DNA of 64,000 nt from assembly GCA_022605405.1 (NCBI GenBank), contig JABYQQ010000003.1:1798001-1862000 (forward strand). The letters are read 5' to 3'. The notes beneath the pieces are model-generated. The model searched no databases. It saw only the letters and a program-made list of their open reading frames with translations, and was not told where the DNA came from. Positions 13,147 through 24,370 of this stretch are shown one piece after another (the first letter of the stretch is position 1; each line of letters opens with the position of its first letter). Both the position numbers and the translations under genes were made by a program. Origin of the DNA: Earliella scabrosa. Its lineage: Eukaryota; Basidiomycota; Agaricomycetes; Polyporales; Polyporaceae.

Positions 13147-13980
13147 ATTGGGCTACTTGTGTCACTGAGGAAGGAACACGCCGATCCTCTACGAGCCTAC
13201 CGAGGCGCGTAGGCAGAGTTCGCAGAGAATAGCCGGCTGGACCAGGGCAGTGGACTTGGACGAGGGGGGGTCCAGACAGGGGATGGGTCGCGACCCAGTG
13301 TTCTTAACGCGTCGATGCTGCTTGGCGACACTCCGGCGTGGCTGTGCAAATGAGTCACTCCCGAAGTCTCAAGACCCTCCTCGTCTGTTGAACTACAAGT
13401 CCGGTCGGGTACTACGGGAATTACGGGAATGTTGATTACGTTTCTGAGACATCGAGGTCACTTGCACTCGTTACTCGCCTTCGATTCGCCCTACGTGTGA
13501 GCTTGTGGAATGTCACTTGCTCAAGGAGTGCGGTGCCGCGTCAGGGCTTGGCATGCAGGTATAAGTTTTTTGAGCCCAGAGGCTCCAGAACACCGGGTTG
13601 TGGCCCCTACGATGGCTGCATTGGTAGCGAACACTGAGCGAACAGTTACTACACATAGCCTTGACTGACGGTTTGGTTACCTGCTCGATATGATGCTAGT
13701 GGCTAATGTACCCCGATCTTACCGCTATCGACTCGCCTTTAGCATCTATATCATCTTGATCCACCGTAGGAGAGACGAGGTGCATACCGTCCCTTGAGAT
13801 TCTCAGGCTGCGTTCGTCGAACTGTACTCATAGTAGACTGTTGTAGTGATGTGTGCTGAATAGGCGCTAATGAAGGGTAACTAGACGCCCATAAATGATC
13901 GCATGCAAGCGCGCGTCCATCATCTAGCGAGTACGTGGAGGACCATAGCCTGTGTTCATTCGTCTTATCCCTCCTCTTGC
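13147..13980. promoter_or_regulatory. Divergent promoter region between MFS and acetyl-CoA transporter genes
   Basis: These 834 bases separate two outward-facing transporter start codons and must carry both promoters. I see no coding potential beyond short chance frames. An in-frame ATG at 13903 could extend the acetyl-CoA transporter by 26 residues. Confidence 0.55.
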
Positions 13981-16413
13981 ATGACGTCTCAGTCTAACTC
14001 CTCGACTCACAAACCTCGCCGGCGGCAAGCCAAGAAGACTGACGCGGTTGCCGCAGACTCCGACCCGATGCACGCTCGCGCGCACGCCACCTCGCTCGAG
14101 AGTATTGAGGTCCTGCCACGCACTCCAAGAATGTCCCGCCGCGGCCACGCAGGACGCACCCCGGACGATGTTGACGAGGTCGAGTTAAGTCTACTTGGGG
14201 AAGAGGAGCGTCGGGCGGCGACGGCAGACTTGACTGTGGAGGAGGAGCAGGCGTACCTCGCTCAGGCGGACGGGAAGAAGTCGTTTTCTTCACGCGACAA
14301 GCAGGCTATGGTTCTGCTCATTATTCTCTGTGCGTATTCATAGGCATTATGGCCTGCGCGTAACGCAGCTATTGACGCGTTGGCCCGCTCAGACTTGATA
14401 CAAGGATTCCCGGTAAGTCCTCGCTCCCCGCGTGCTATGACCCAACGTGTCCTGAACAGTGACTACAGTTAGGCCTCGCGCTGGGATCCGTGCCATTCAT
14501 TCTACGAGAACACCTATCGTATTCCGAACTCGCTGTATTCTCTCTGTCAGGTTATCCATACTCTCTCAAGCTCTTCTGGTCGCCCATCGTAGACTCCGTG
14601 TTTTTCCGCTCTATCGGCCGTCGCAAATCTTGGATCATACCCATGCAACTAATCATCGGGACGACTATGTTAGCCATGTCTTTCCAAGCCGAGGAACTAA
14701 TGAATAATGTGAGTGCGCTGCGTTCTCTCCATACACGTCTTCCCCACTGAGCGCGCACTCCACAGCCTGGGGATCATCTGTACATGCTGAGTTTCGCTTT
14801 CACGTCTCTCGTTTTCTTCTCGGCCACTCAAGGTCAGTCTTTTTCTGAGATGTTGCGCCTCGTGGGACCTGTACTCACATCTCTTGATAGACATCGCAGT
14901 TGATGGTGAGCATAGTTGAAAGTGAACCTGAACGTAGCTGATGTCATGCCGCCTCTAGGATGGGCCCTCACACTCCTTTCAGAAGAAAACTTAGCTTATG
15001 CATCAACGTGTCAGACGATCGGTCTGAATACGGGCTATCTGCTATCATACACCGTCTTCCTCGCCCTGAATAGCGAGGACTTCGCGTGAGTTGTCTAGTA
15101 CTAGTTGTTTGATGCGTCGGCTGAATGTATTGCAGTAAGAAGTGGGGTATCCCGAGGCTCACACTCGCGTCATATCTGTTCTTCTGCGCATTTATGTCGT
15201 TCTCGGTGACCGTCTGGCTATTCTTCGTCAAGGAGGTTTGTCGGCTTGCTATGCAGGTTCTGGCGGCGTAGCTGACATCGCGCACACAGGACAAGGAATC
15301 GACGACGGAAGACATCAGCATCAAAGCTGTATACGTTACGATGTGGGAAATATGCAAGCTCAGACGTCTGTTTCAAGCTTTCTTGTACGTTGTATACTTC
15401 GACTGATGTTCTGCGACAGATGTCCAAGTCTTGCTGGGAGTGCACCTGCTAGCCAAGATCGGCTGGCAAGCAAGTGATGCCGCAGCACAACTGAAGATGG
15501 TCGAGAAAGGACTTGGAAGAGAAGACCTGGCTATCACTGTTCTCATCGACTTTCCCTTTGAAATTGTTGGCGGATGGCTCGCTGGAAAGTGGGCTCGAGG
15601 CGACAAACCCCTACGCGCATGGATTTACGCCTTCTGGCCAAGATTGGCGCTCACGCTCCTTTCTACCCTGGTGGTGTACTACTTCCCAAAGCCGCCAATC
15701 TCCACTGGCTTCTTTGTGTCGCTTGTCATTTTGACAATCTTCCAGTCCTTTGCAAGGTAAGCGAGTTGAATTGGCGAACACCCTGTGTCAATTTACGATT
15801 TCCTGATAGTACGATCCAATTTGGTGGTATTTCCGCATTCCACACCCGGATATCTGATCCGGTTGTCGGTGGAACCTACATGACCGTGAGTTGACGTATC
15901 TATGACAATAGACATACACCACCTAACTTGTCTTCAGTTGCTGAATACCTTCACGAACCTTGGAGGGACATGGCCTCGTTACTTCGTCCTCAAGGGTGAG
16001 CGATTCTTGATACGAACTCGCTTCTCACAAACTGAAGGTGCTGTGCATATACAGGTGTAGACTACTTCAGCGTCGCTACGTGTAACATACCGGAGTCGAG
16101 CCTCTCGGTCAAAGGTTTGTGTCAACCGCAATTATCGGAGACGATCGGCTGAACCTCCAAACAGCACAAGAGTGTGTTTCTGAACACGGCAAGGCTGCGT
16201 GTGCGAAGTTGGGTGGAGAATGTGTGACAGAACAGGATGGATTTTACATTGTCTCCGCGCTGTGCCTCGGCTTTGGTGTCCTATCCGTATTGTTCTTCCT
16301 TATTCCAACCGCCAAGAAGCTGCAGGGTAAGAGTCGTCATCTACTGCTGCCTCGTGTTTGCTAACTCGAGTTGTCCAGCTGTTCCTGTGAGCAAGTGGAG
16401 GATATACTCTTGA
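13981..16413 (+). CDS. Acetyl-CoA transporter, SLC33A1/AT-1 family
   Basis: A polytopic membrane protein that, by family, moves acetyl-CoA into the ER/Golgi lumen for acetylation of glycans and proteins. The N-terminal ~110 residues are hydrophilic and rich in Arg, Ser and acidic residues. TM1 (RDKQAMVLLIILY) is followed by LIQGFPLGLALGSVPF. The family signatures SYSELAVFSLSGYPYS, KLFWSPIVDSVF and ATQDIAVDGWALTLL are all visible, as is ASTCQTIGLNTGY. Later segments include LGVHLLAKIGWQASDAA and FGGISAFHTRISDPVVGGTY, also strongly conserved in AT-1. A cysteine-containing luminal loop (CNIPESS..CVSEHGKAACAKLGGEC) lies before the last TM. The last exon joins AAGCTGCAG+G to CTGTTCC and ends WRIYS. 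About 12 short introns are present. The start at 13981 is preferred over 13903 because family N-termini vary and 13981 has the better context; this is a weak preference. Confidence 0.93.
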
Positions 16414-16813
16414 CGTGGGTCGTTGTCACTTTGGCCCTCACGGACCGTTGTAAGAGTAGAAGTACACTAGCGTACAGTATATTGGGGACGATAGAGACCC
16501 TTGTCAAGCATCGCAATGCGTCTTGGGGAAGCCGCAGGGCTGTGTGTGGCCGGACAACGTGTGCGGGAACGTGCAACAAACGATGCAGTTTACGCGGACA
16601 AGGGCGCCAGCGAGACCGGCCCTGAGGTTGGTCACGCTGATCGGGACTTGCACGGTTGCCAGTTATAGGTCTACTGCAGCCCTGCGCGACTTTTCCTTTC
16701 CACATATCTGCTGCCACTTAGCCTGCGCCTCCGCACTCTAAACCCAGCGAATACTCTCTGCCCTTCTCGCGAGCACACCCTCGGCGATTCCCCCTACTGC
16801 TGCTGCTAGCAAA
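16414..16813. other. Intergenic, tandem genes
   Basis: This is the 3' flank of the acetyl-CoA transporter and the promoter of the GYF gene. A CT-rich stretch lies just before the GYF start (about 16690-16800). No other gene is seen. Confidence 0.5.
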
Positions 16814-19800
16814 ATGACGACCACCACGATGCATTTCGGCCCTGAGTGGATGCGTACCAAACAGGGCTCGCGTCCTGCACCATCCCCGCCTCTCACTACA
16901 TCCCCAGCGCCACCTGGAAACTCGACGTACTCTGCGCTAGTCACTCCTGCGAGCATTCCGCCCCCTGAGGGGCGTGATGATGCCCACCCGTTCCGCTATT
17001 CGAAGGAAGAGATGCTTAGGATCTACAAGGAAGGGGGAGGTCGCGGCGGGCTGGGCCTCGAGGTCGAGCGGTGGGAGGGGATCGTGCGCGAGGTGGGCTA
17101 CGACCCCATCGGCCTGAAGGAGATGGGCGACGCGGAGAAGAAGGTGCGGAAAATTGTCTTGCTGTCCGCCGTGCGCGCGTGTGTGCGGTCGAGGGAGGTG
17201 GTGGCACTGAAATTTCTTCCCCCTGTCTGCAACTCTTCCAACACTCGCCTTTGGTCCGCTGCTGCACGCCTTTGCCCGCACGGATGCAGCTCTTCGCTGG
17301 CTCGCTCAACTCGGAAGTGCGTCGACGCCAGTCGACGGACTTCTTATCGCCCCTCACGACCTCTGGCCTTGGAGAGCGACCGAAACTGAACCACGCGACC
17401 TCGGGTGCGGGCAGCCCTATGCGCGAGCGCATTGGGAGCTTCATGGGCAGACGAAGAGGTGACAGCACAGGTGATGTCGCTTTGGTTTGTCGCGTGGTAA
17501 ACCTTCGCTGACTGGATGAGCATTCAAGACCAAGCACCCATGGCCCTTCCTCGGAAGCTCTCCTTGTCTAACATGCAGGGTGGGCTAGCATCTCCTAGGG
17601 ACGGAGCCCTGCCTTCACCGCGTGCTAGGCCTGGATTCGATGGAGTCTTGAACGACTCCTGGACTGCCAGACGGAGGCAGGCCGAGAACGCATCTAAGGC
17701 AGGCGCGGGCGCGAATAAATCGGACAAGGAGACGGATGGAGAGAACAAGGGTCCAGACATCAAAGAGGAGGAGGAAGACGCGGCTCGTGCTTCAGGCGGA
17801 GATGGACCCCCAGGAGGGATTTCGACAGATCCGAAGCCTGAGAACGGAGCAAACGACACTAATGGTGCTTCTGCGGTTCACCAGGTGAACGGGCAACTGG
17901 GAAACATGTCGATCTCCGAACAGGGCGGTGATCAGAACGGCTCCACGAACAACGCTCCTCCGGGTCTTGGAGATCTATCGCAGGTGGATTGGTCGTATCT
18001 GGATCCCCAAGGACAGATTCAAGGTGGGTCATCGCTGAAGCCGCTTTCCGACAGGTCACCTCATACGGTATCGTTATGCAGGTCCGTTCAAAGCGGATGT
18101 TATGCAACGGTGGTATAACGGGGGCTATTTTACACCCAACTTGCTCATGAAGCGCACCAACCTGGATAACGACTGGACAGCTGTTGGCGAACTCGTTCGT
18201 CGGGCCGGAGACCAGCCCGTCTTCTTGTCGCCATTGGTGCACAATGCTCCTCCCGGACTATTGCGTCCGCTGGAGACGGTTGTAGATCGAGCTATCCCGG
18301 AGAGAAACCAACATTCGCCTTACCAGCCGGTGCCTACGCGGAATGTGCGAAGCTCGACGCTCGACTCTTATTTGCAAAACGGTTCCAATGCGTCGGATTC
18401 GCCGTCGTCGTCTTTCGGCGGACGGTTCCTCAATGCCTCTCCTGACCATGCCCCGTTCGACAACCGCATCGGTACCCAGATGGCTTTCGAGCAACCCGTT
18501 GAGTCGAGGATGCCGTTTGCGGCGCCTGGAGCTGGTGCTATCGGTACTCCCGGACAACGGCGGGCCACCATGACTGAGTCGATGGATTCTCTCTACGGCA
18601 ACCGCGGCTTTGGCATGAGGACAGGGGTGGAAGGCTTAGGTTTCGGTGGTTCGTCTCTATCGCTCTTCTAAGCGATACACAGCTAACTCGTGAATATCGT
18701 AGGGGCCGATAATCAGCCGGCCTTCAACGAAGGCGCCAACGGAAGCCCATTCGTACAGAGAGTTGCCCAAGAGCCATCCAATGCGAACGGATTCGGCAGC
18801 TCATCTGCCGCCTTGAATGGCGCGGAGTATGGCCCAATCGGCGGCATGCATTCCAACCAGGGTACACCTTCACGCGTCCTCAACCGAGATCCTTTTGGCA
18901 AGCCAGTGTTGGATGAAATACAACCAAATGTAGGGCTCGGCGGGTCTTTCTCGAACCACTCCTCTCCGTTCATTCAGCAGGCGCAGGCGTTCCCTCAGAC
19001 TCCTCTCTCGCAATTTGCGGGACAGGATAACCGCTCATTGCCATCTGTCACACCGATCTCGGACCGTCAGCCTATGCCCTTTGCTCAGCAACCGTTCGCT
19101 CAGAGCCCTGCCTATGGTACATCGCCATCACCGTGGCATGCTCCGGAAGGACCTGCCTTCCGCCGCCCAGGCCCCTTCGAAGCCGTTCACCCTACCGCAA
19201 GCAATACCTTCGTCGCGCAACCTCTTGCACCATCGCAATCGTTCGGACGAGGGGCTCCTGGTGGCGTTCCTCCAAACCACTCTCCGTGGCATAACACTCC
19301 TCAACCGGTCGTCAACGAACCGTGGGGCGCGCCTTCTGCCAGTCTGACGGCTGCGAATCTCGGACAGCACGACGAACAGCAGCGCCAGGCAGAGCTTCAG
19401 CTACAGACGAAGAAGGCCCCTCCGGAATCCGCTCCGGAACCAGAGCCCACCCCTGTGACGCCTGAAGAGCCTGCAGTTCAGGCTCCTCCTCCTGCCCCCG
19501 CCCCTACCGCTCCGTCTCCCTCTGACCCAATTGTTCCTCAAAAGCCCAGACGCAAGTCGACTGCTCAGCCCTCACAAGCTGCACCGCAAGCACCGAAGGC
19601 CGCCCCTGCTCCATCTGTACCCATTCCTACCGTTCCCGCAAAGGCTCCTTCGCCGCCCCCTCAGCCCGAGCAGCCCAAAGCTGCATGGGCTATCGACGAC
19701 GACAGGAAGACGAAGCCGTCAGCCGCCACCTTGAATCTACGTGAGATCCAGGAGGCAGAGGCTAAGAAGCTGGAGGTCCGCAGGGCTGCTGAGCGGGAGC

Positions 19801-20853
19801 GGGAGCGCGCTGCGCGTGCAAGTCAGTCCGAAGACTTCCAGCCGTTCACGGCCTCGTGGGGTCTGCCTACCTCGCAGGCCGGCGCGCGGGCTCCTCCGGC
19901 TATCAAGGAGACTCCGGTGGCTTCGCCGTTCGCTGCACCGTCGCCTGCGTCAAACACTCCTGCCGTATGGACGAACGCTACGAAGGCTCCTGCTGCCAAG
20001 AAGACGATGAAGGAAATCCAGGAGGAAGAGGAGCGAAGGAAGAAGCAGGCGGCAAAGGAGAAGGAGTCGATGGCTGCCGCGGCCCGTCGGGCGTATGCCG
20101 ACACAACCACGAAGGTGAGTGTAGCTCACGTTGCGAGCCAGGCCTCTTGTTGAACTATGCACGATTATGACAGCCTACCGGTCCGACTCCTCCAACCACC
20201 GGTGGCGCGTGGACGATGGTGGGCTCGAACGGCAAGGCGACTGCTGCCGCTGTCGCAGCCGCGCGACCTGCAGGCACTCCTGCAGCGACTGCGAAGGCGA
20301 CCCCTCCCGCCCAACCGGCTGTTGCGTCTCCGGCCACTCGTCCTGTCACCGCAGCACAAGCCCCAAGACCAGCTGCTGTCGTCATGAAGGCGACACCGTC
20401 GAAGGAAGAGAGCGTCATTGCGCCCGGACCCTCCCTGGAGTTCCTTAAGTGGCTAAGTGACTCTCTCAAGGGGCTGAACAGCTCGGTCAATCGTACGTTG
20501 CCTCCGTGTCTCCTCTGCTCTGAAAGCTCAAGCTGACAGCTGCCCTTTGTTCAGTCGAGGAGATCACCAACATGCTCCTGTCCTTCCCGTTGGATCCTGA
20601 CGCCGGCACCGTAGAGATCATCTCCGATCTCATCTACGCCAGCAGCACGACCCTGGATGGCCGTCGCTTCGCCTCCGACTTCGTGAGCAGGCGTAAGGCC
20701 GATGCGAGCTCGAGACCGAAGGGTGCTGCGGCAGGAGGTGCCGCTAGGCCTATCTCGATCGCGGACGTGGTGAAGACGCAGCCCAAGCCCGCACAGAATG
20801 AGTGGGGCGGCTTCAAGGTTGTGAACAAGAAGAAGAAGGGCGGCCGCTCCTGA
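16814..20853 (+). CDS. GYF-domain protein (Smy2/GIGYF-like)
   Basis: A cytoplasmic adaptor that by family binds proline-rich PPG-type ligands and acts in mRNA repression, decay or vesicle traffic. Exon 1 (16814-17143) encodes FGPEWMRTKQGS and a FRYSKEEMLRIYKEG motif shared with GIGYF proteins. The GYF domain at about 17.98-18.24 kb reads VDWSYLDPQGQIQGPF, then MQRWYNGGYFTPNLLMKR, so the bulge-helix-bulge W, GPF, W and GYF residues are all present. An intron splits it between QIQ and GPF. The long middle (18.7-20.1 kb) is Pro/Gln/Ala-rich and disordered, ending in a charged coiled-coil stretch with EIQEAEAKK and KEIQEEEERRKKQ repeats. The C-terminus (from about 20.4 kb) has SLEFLKWLSDSLKGL and a small helical domain that ends in KKKKGGRS. 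At least seven introns. The identification is firm; the pathway is inferred. Confidence 0.9.
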
Positions 20854-21303
20854 ACGTTCGGGCCAACGATGGATCACGAAATATGTCACGTCGAGCTACT
20901 TAATGGTTGTATAGTGGTTGTGCTCGTAATGTGCTGACGCCGCGGAGCGAACCGCGGGCACCGTGTTGTCATGTATATCCGTACGGACCGGTACCGTTAC
21001 CGTTGCTGCTGTCAAAACCCTCCCCTCAGTATGACTAGCTAGTGCTATATCAATGTAATGTCACGCATCAGACCTGCTCACCGTTGAGATTATGTGGAGA
21101 GGACATCAACGCATCAACGCCGGCTTCGAAGAGGATTGTGCAGGCACAGTGACCTCACAGTCAGCCGGCATGAAACCGGGAGCAAAGAGATACAGGTGAG
21201 ACGTGTTAGCCGCCTCGACGATTGCCCCTGGAACGCGTAGCCAACATGGCGACGGTGCCTTGTATGTGAGTGTACCATTCGTTCCCAGTCCATCCTTGTC
21301 CGC
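20854..21303. other. Convergent intergenic region
   Basis: This stretch holds the 3' ends of the GYF gene (+) and the methyltransferase gene (-). I see no gene, and no repeat apart from short CCGGTACCGTTACCG-like sequence near 20990. Confidence 0.5.
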
Positions 21304-23497
21304 TCAGACCCTGACCCAGCCTCGACAATTGTCGGCGTTACACACGCATGGCCTGGCACCCTCCGGGGTTTTCTCGCGACCTTTATTCTTCTTGCGAGTT
21401 TCCGCGGCGGCCTTCGGATCGTAGTCGATTGTCAGTTCGGTGCGTGCGTCAATGTCTTTGGCAGCGACGAATGCGAGATATGGCTGGTTCAACTGAAAAA
21501 TTGTCAATGCACTCTGCGCGTATGGCATGAGTGCAGACGACTAGGCACTCACTTCGGGAATCGTGTCCCAGATGACGGGGACTACACGCAAATTCGGCTC
21601 GCAGGAGTGGCTAATGAAAAGCATGCTGGTGAGCACCAAGTCATCGCTACCCCTGAGACACGTACTTGACAAATCGAGTCCAGTTTCCTTGGGGAGGTTG
21701 AGATCAATGCATGGCAATGAATAGCATCCACCTACCGTGTGCATATCCATCGACGGAGTACTTCTCAGTCCCGTCGTCCTCGTCCGTCGGTCCTTCGTGC
21801 ACGTCCAGATCGAAAATGTAGGACTTCCGTTCGCCCTCGAACTTATCGGCGTCTTCGCGGCGGCTGAGACGTGAACGTCAGGGGCAGTCCTAGTGACTTC
21901 ATGGCTCAGCATGACATGCTCACATCAATAGACTGGTTGACTGGTCAGTAAGCTTCAACAAGCCAGCTGAGCAAAGCGGTTACCCAGTGTATATGCCCAG
22001 CACTTTGCCTCTAGGAACTGACACCGTCGCTCGAGCACCCCATCCGCATGATTTCGTCCTGAAGACCTCAATAGGCACATCGCGTGGACGCTGCGCAACT
22101 CTGTTGGAGCAGCTATCATCGCACTGACAAGACTAGGAAGGGTTAAGCCACACAGCACTGCGAGTAGACAACGATGCTACTATACCTGGTTGCACTCAAG
22201 GACCTCCATGCCCTGGGGCAGCTGAAAGTTGAACAGGCGCTGCACATGCATATCAGACGCTGTGGCTCTTAACCCTCCCGGCACGACCTACCTTCCGTGT
22301 GTATGCAAAAACCTTCGCGCCATCCTTGTTCACTAACTCTGACGGCCCTTGGCAGTCGCATTCTGAAGCGTCGGTGCAGCGGCCCTCACAGTCGCAACTC
22401 ACAAGAAGGTCGGCGATATTAGCGTTGGATTCCACGCCCGTTGCTCTACAAAGGGGGAGAAAATCACGATCAGCTTCTGCGCAATGGCTACTACAGGCGT
22501 GGCGTCTGGACCCACCGAACATAGCTCCGTTCGAGATATTGGAAGCCATCCACAAGTTGGGGGACATCCTCGTAGTTCACCTCATTCACGAACACGACAG
22601 GTGCGGCTCCACGCAGCTCTTGTGCCCACTTTTCCTCTAGAGACTTGCGACGTTTGTGTCCCCGATGTGCACGAAGTGGCGCTCTCAGCGATTCGTCGTC
22701 TTCGGATACGTGAACAGGCGAAAGGGCTCTCACCGGAGGCTTTGCTACACGCCTGGGGAGAGGCTTCGTAGGTCGTTGCTGGTGTCCAGACTGCTGGGAG
22801 GCGGGTGACGACGAGGATGATCCTCGCGATGAGGGCTTCGACGAGGCCGACGATGGCGCATGGGCACTGCTAGCAGCACCTGCACCCGGGCCCGCATTCG
22901 TCGGAGGTGCACTTGGTCGAAGCCTCTTGCACGTCGCATCGAAGTCGATGGGCTGGCGAGGGTCCATCCCGTCCGGAAGCCATCGTGCCTTGAGCTCCTC
23001 GTAGCCCCTCGCCAGCTCAATCGTCCGGTCTTCGTGCCACATCTGCCCGTCCGCGTAGCCTATCTGGATCGCGGGGCTCTTGTTCGCCTGTGCGATCCGT
23101 TTGGCCTTTTGCTCGCGCTCCCATTTCTCGATGAGCCCGAGCTTGTTGAGCTGTTTAATGAGGTCGGAGTTGGGGTCGGCCTTCTCCCACGTCGTGTCCG
23201 TGCCGTCCTTGCGCTTCCAGCCCCCCCATTTTACCTGTCATCGTGATAGTGAGCGGTTCGAATACATCGGAAGCATGGTATGCGCAGGTATACACTCACC
23301 TCGTATCTGCCAAGAGAAGACAGCGGAGCGTGAGCCTCTGAGAGGGATTGGGACACAGCACGCAATGTCACTTCCTACCTCTTCTGACCGAACGTGTCAA
23401 CGCTTTCTCCGACGATGCCCACAACTTCCCATTCTTGCTCGTCGTCTCCACCGTCCTCGCCCGGAGACGGAGACGGAGAATACTCACGCCCGGACAT
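21304..23497 (-). CDS. Chromodomain SET histone H3-K9 methyltransferase, SUV39/Clr4 type
   Basis: A heterochromatin enzyme that should methylate H3 Lys9 and read the same mark. Exon 1 (23379-23497) begins MSGREYSPS and enters the chromodomain ([19 protein letters not shown]). A 7-nt microexon (23300-23306) supplies the conserved YE, and exon 3 (from 23234) continues [19 protein letters not shown], giving the usual aromatic cage. A Ser/Pro-rich linker follows. The pre-SET zinc cluster has [15 protein letters not shown] and later CNDSCSNRV. The SET core has [28 protein letters not shown] and, across an intron, NWTRF-VNHSCEPN, then IDYDP. The post-SET zinc motif is [11 protein letters not shown] near the C-terminus. 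All catalytic and zinc ligands expected of an active SUV39 enzyme are visible. Alternative 3' splice sites next to NHSC are described in the findings. Confidence 0.93.
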
Positions 23498-24370
23498 TTA
23501 GCCTTCAAGCTCAAGCGTCAAGCATGAACGAATGTCGCGGTCGGACTGCAAGAAGTGAAGCCAACCCTTGAACGTTTGAACACCGGTGCTGCGGCAAACT
23601 TCAATCCCACGTGCTCATCACACACCGTCCTTGAGACCATGAGGCTTTGGGACCCTGATCCAGTGTCCACCCATCGTTCCGCGTGTCACTCTGGCCGACC
23701 GTGGCGAGAAGTTCACCTGGACCTAATCAAACGACTCGTAGATTGCAGAATAAGTACAGGATGACAAACAAATAATGCGCTCGATATACTGTAACACAAA
23801 TTACGGGGCCTAGAAATGGGGGTGAGGAGGATGGACGATCAGTGGGAGGGTTGCGAACGTCGGTACGCTGTACAAGTGTGAAAAAGTACGCAGTACAAGT
23901 GACAGGCGGCGGGTGCGAGCAGCAAGCAGTTATAAAAGGCTGAGTAGTAGATGGAGGAGAGAGGAGAGAGGAGAGGAGAGAGGAGACGATGGTGATGATG
24001 GTTTCTTGGGGGTTGTATAGTGCAGGAGCGAGAAAGCGAGAAGAGCGAGTTATATATGACGAAACACCTGTTGGATGCGGATGTGCAAAATACAATTGCG
24101 CGATGCTGGTAATATATTCGAGAGAGAGGAGCCCGGAATGCATGGTCAGATCAGACGAAGGAGCCCGGGAGGATAGTAAACAGGGTTCATAGCGTGCCGG
24201 CATAGGTATAATCCCACACGCTGTCGGGATGGCGCGCGAGGGGTGATTAAGGGGGGAGGGGGTGCAGTAGGGTCCAAAAGAGTGACTGGGGATTCATGCA
24301 TACGTTCTTGATGATGCCATGCGACGCGCGACGGACGAGTCCGAGGAAGGCCAACCAGGACCGGACCAGC
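23498..24370. other. Methyltransferase promoter and PUF gene 3' flank
   Basis: Both neighbours are on the minus strand. This stretch holds the promoter of the methyltransferase gene and, toward 24370, the long 3' UTR of the PUF gene. It has a purine-rich tandem repeat and AT-rich patches near 23750-23800 and 24040-24120. No coding region is supported. Confidence 0.5.
23953..23987. repeat. Purine microsatellite (GGAGA)n-like
   Basis: About 35 bases of imperfect GGAGA/GAGAG units on the plus strand. On the sense strand of the upstream PUF gene this is a polypyrimidine tract in the probable 3' UTR. Confidence 0.7.

Noticed and set aside
13903..13980. Upstream in-frame ATG of the acetyl-CoA transporter
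   Set aside because: It is possible, but the extra 26 residues show no conserved feature; kept as an alternative only.
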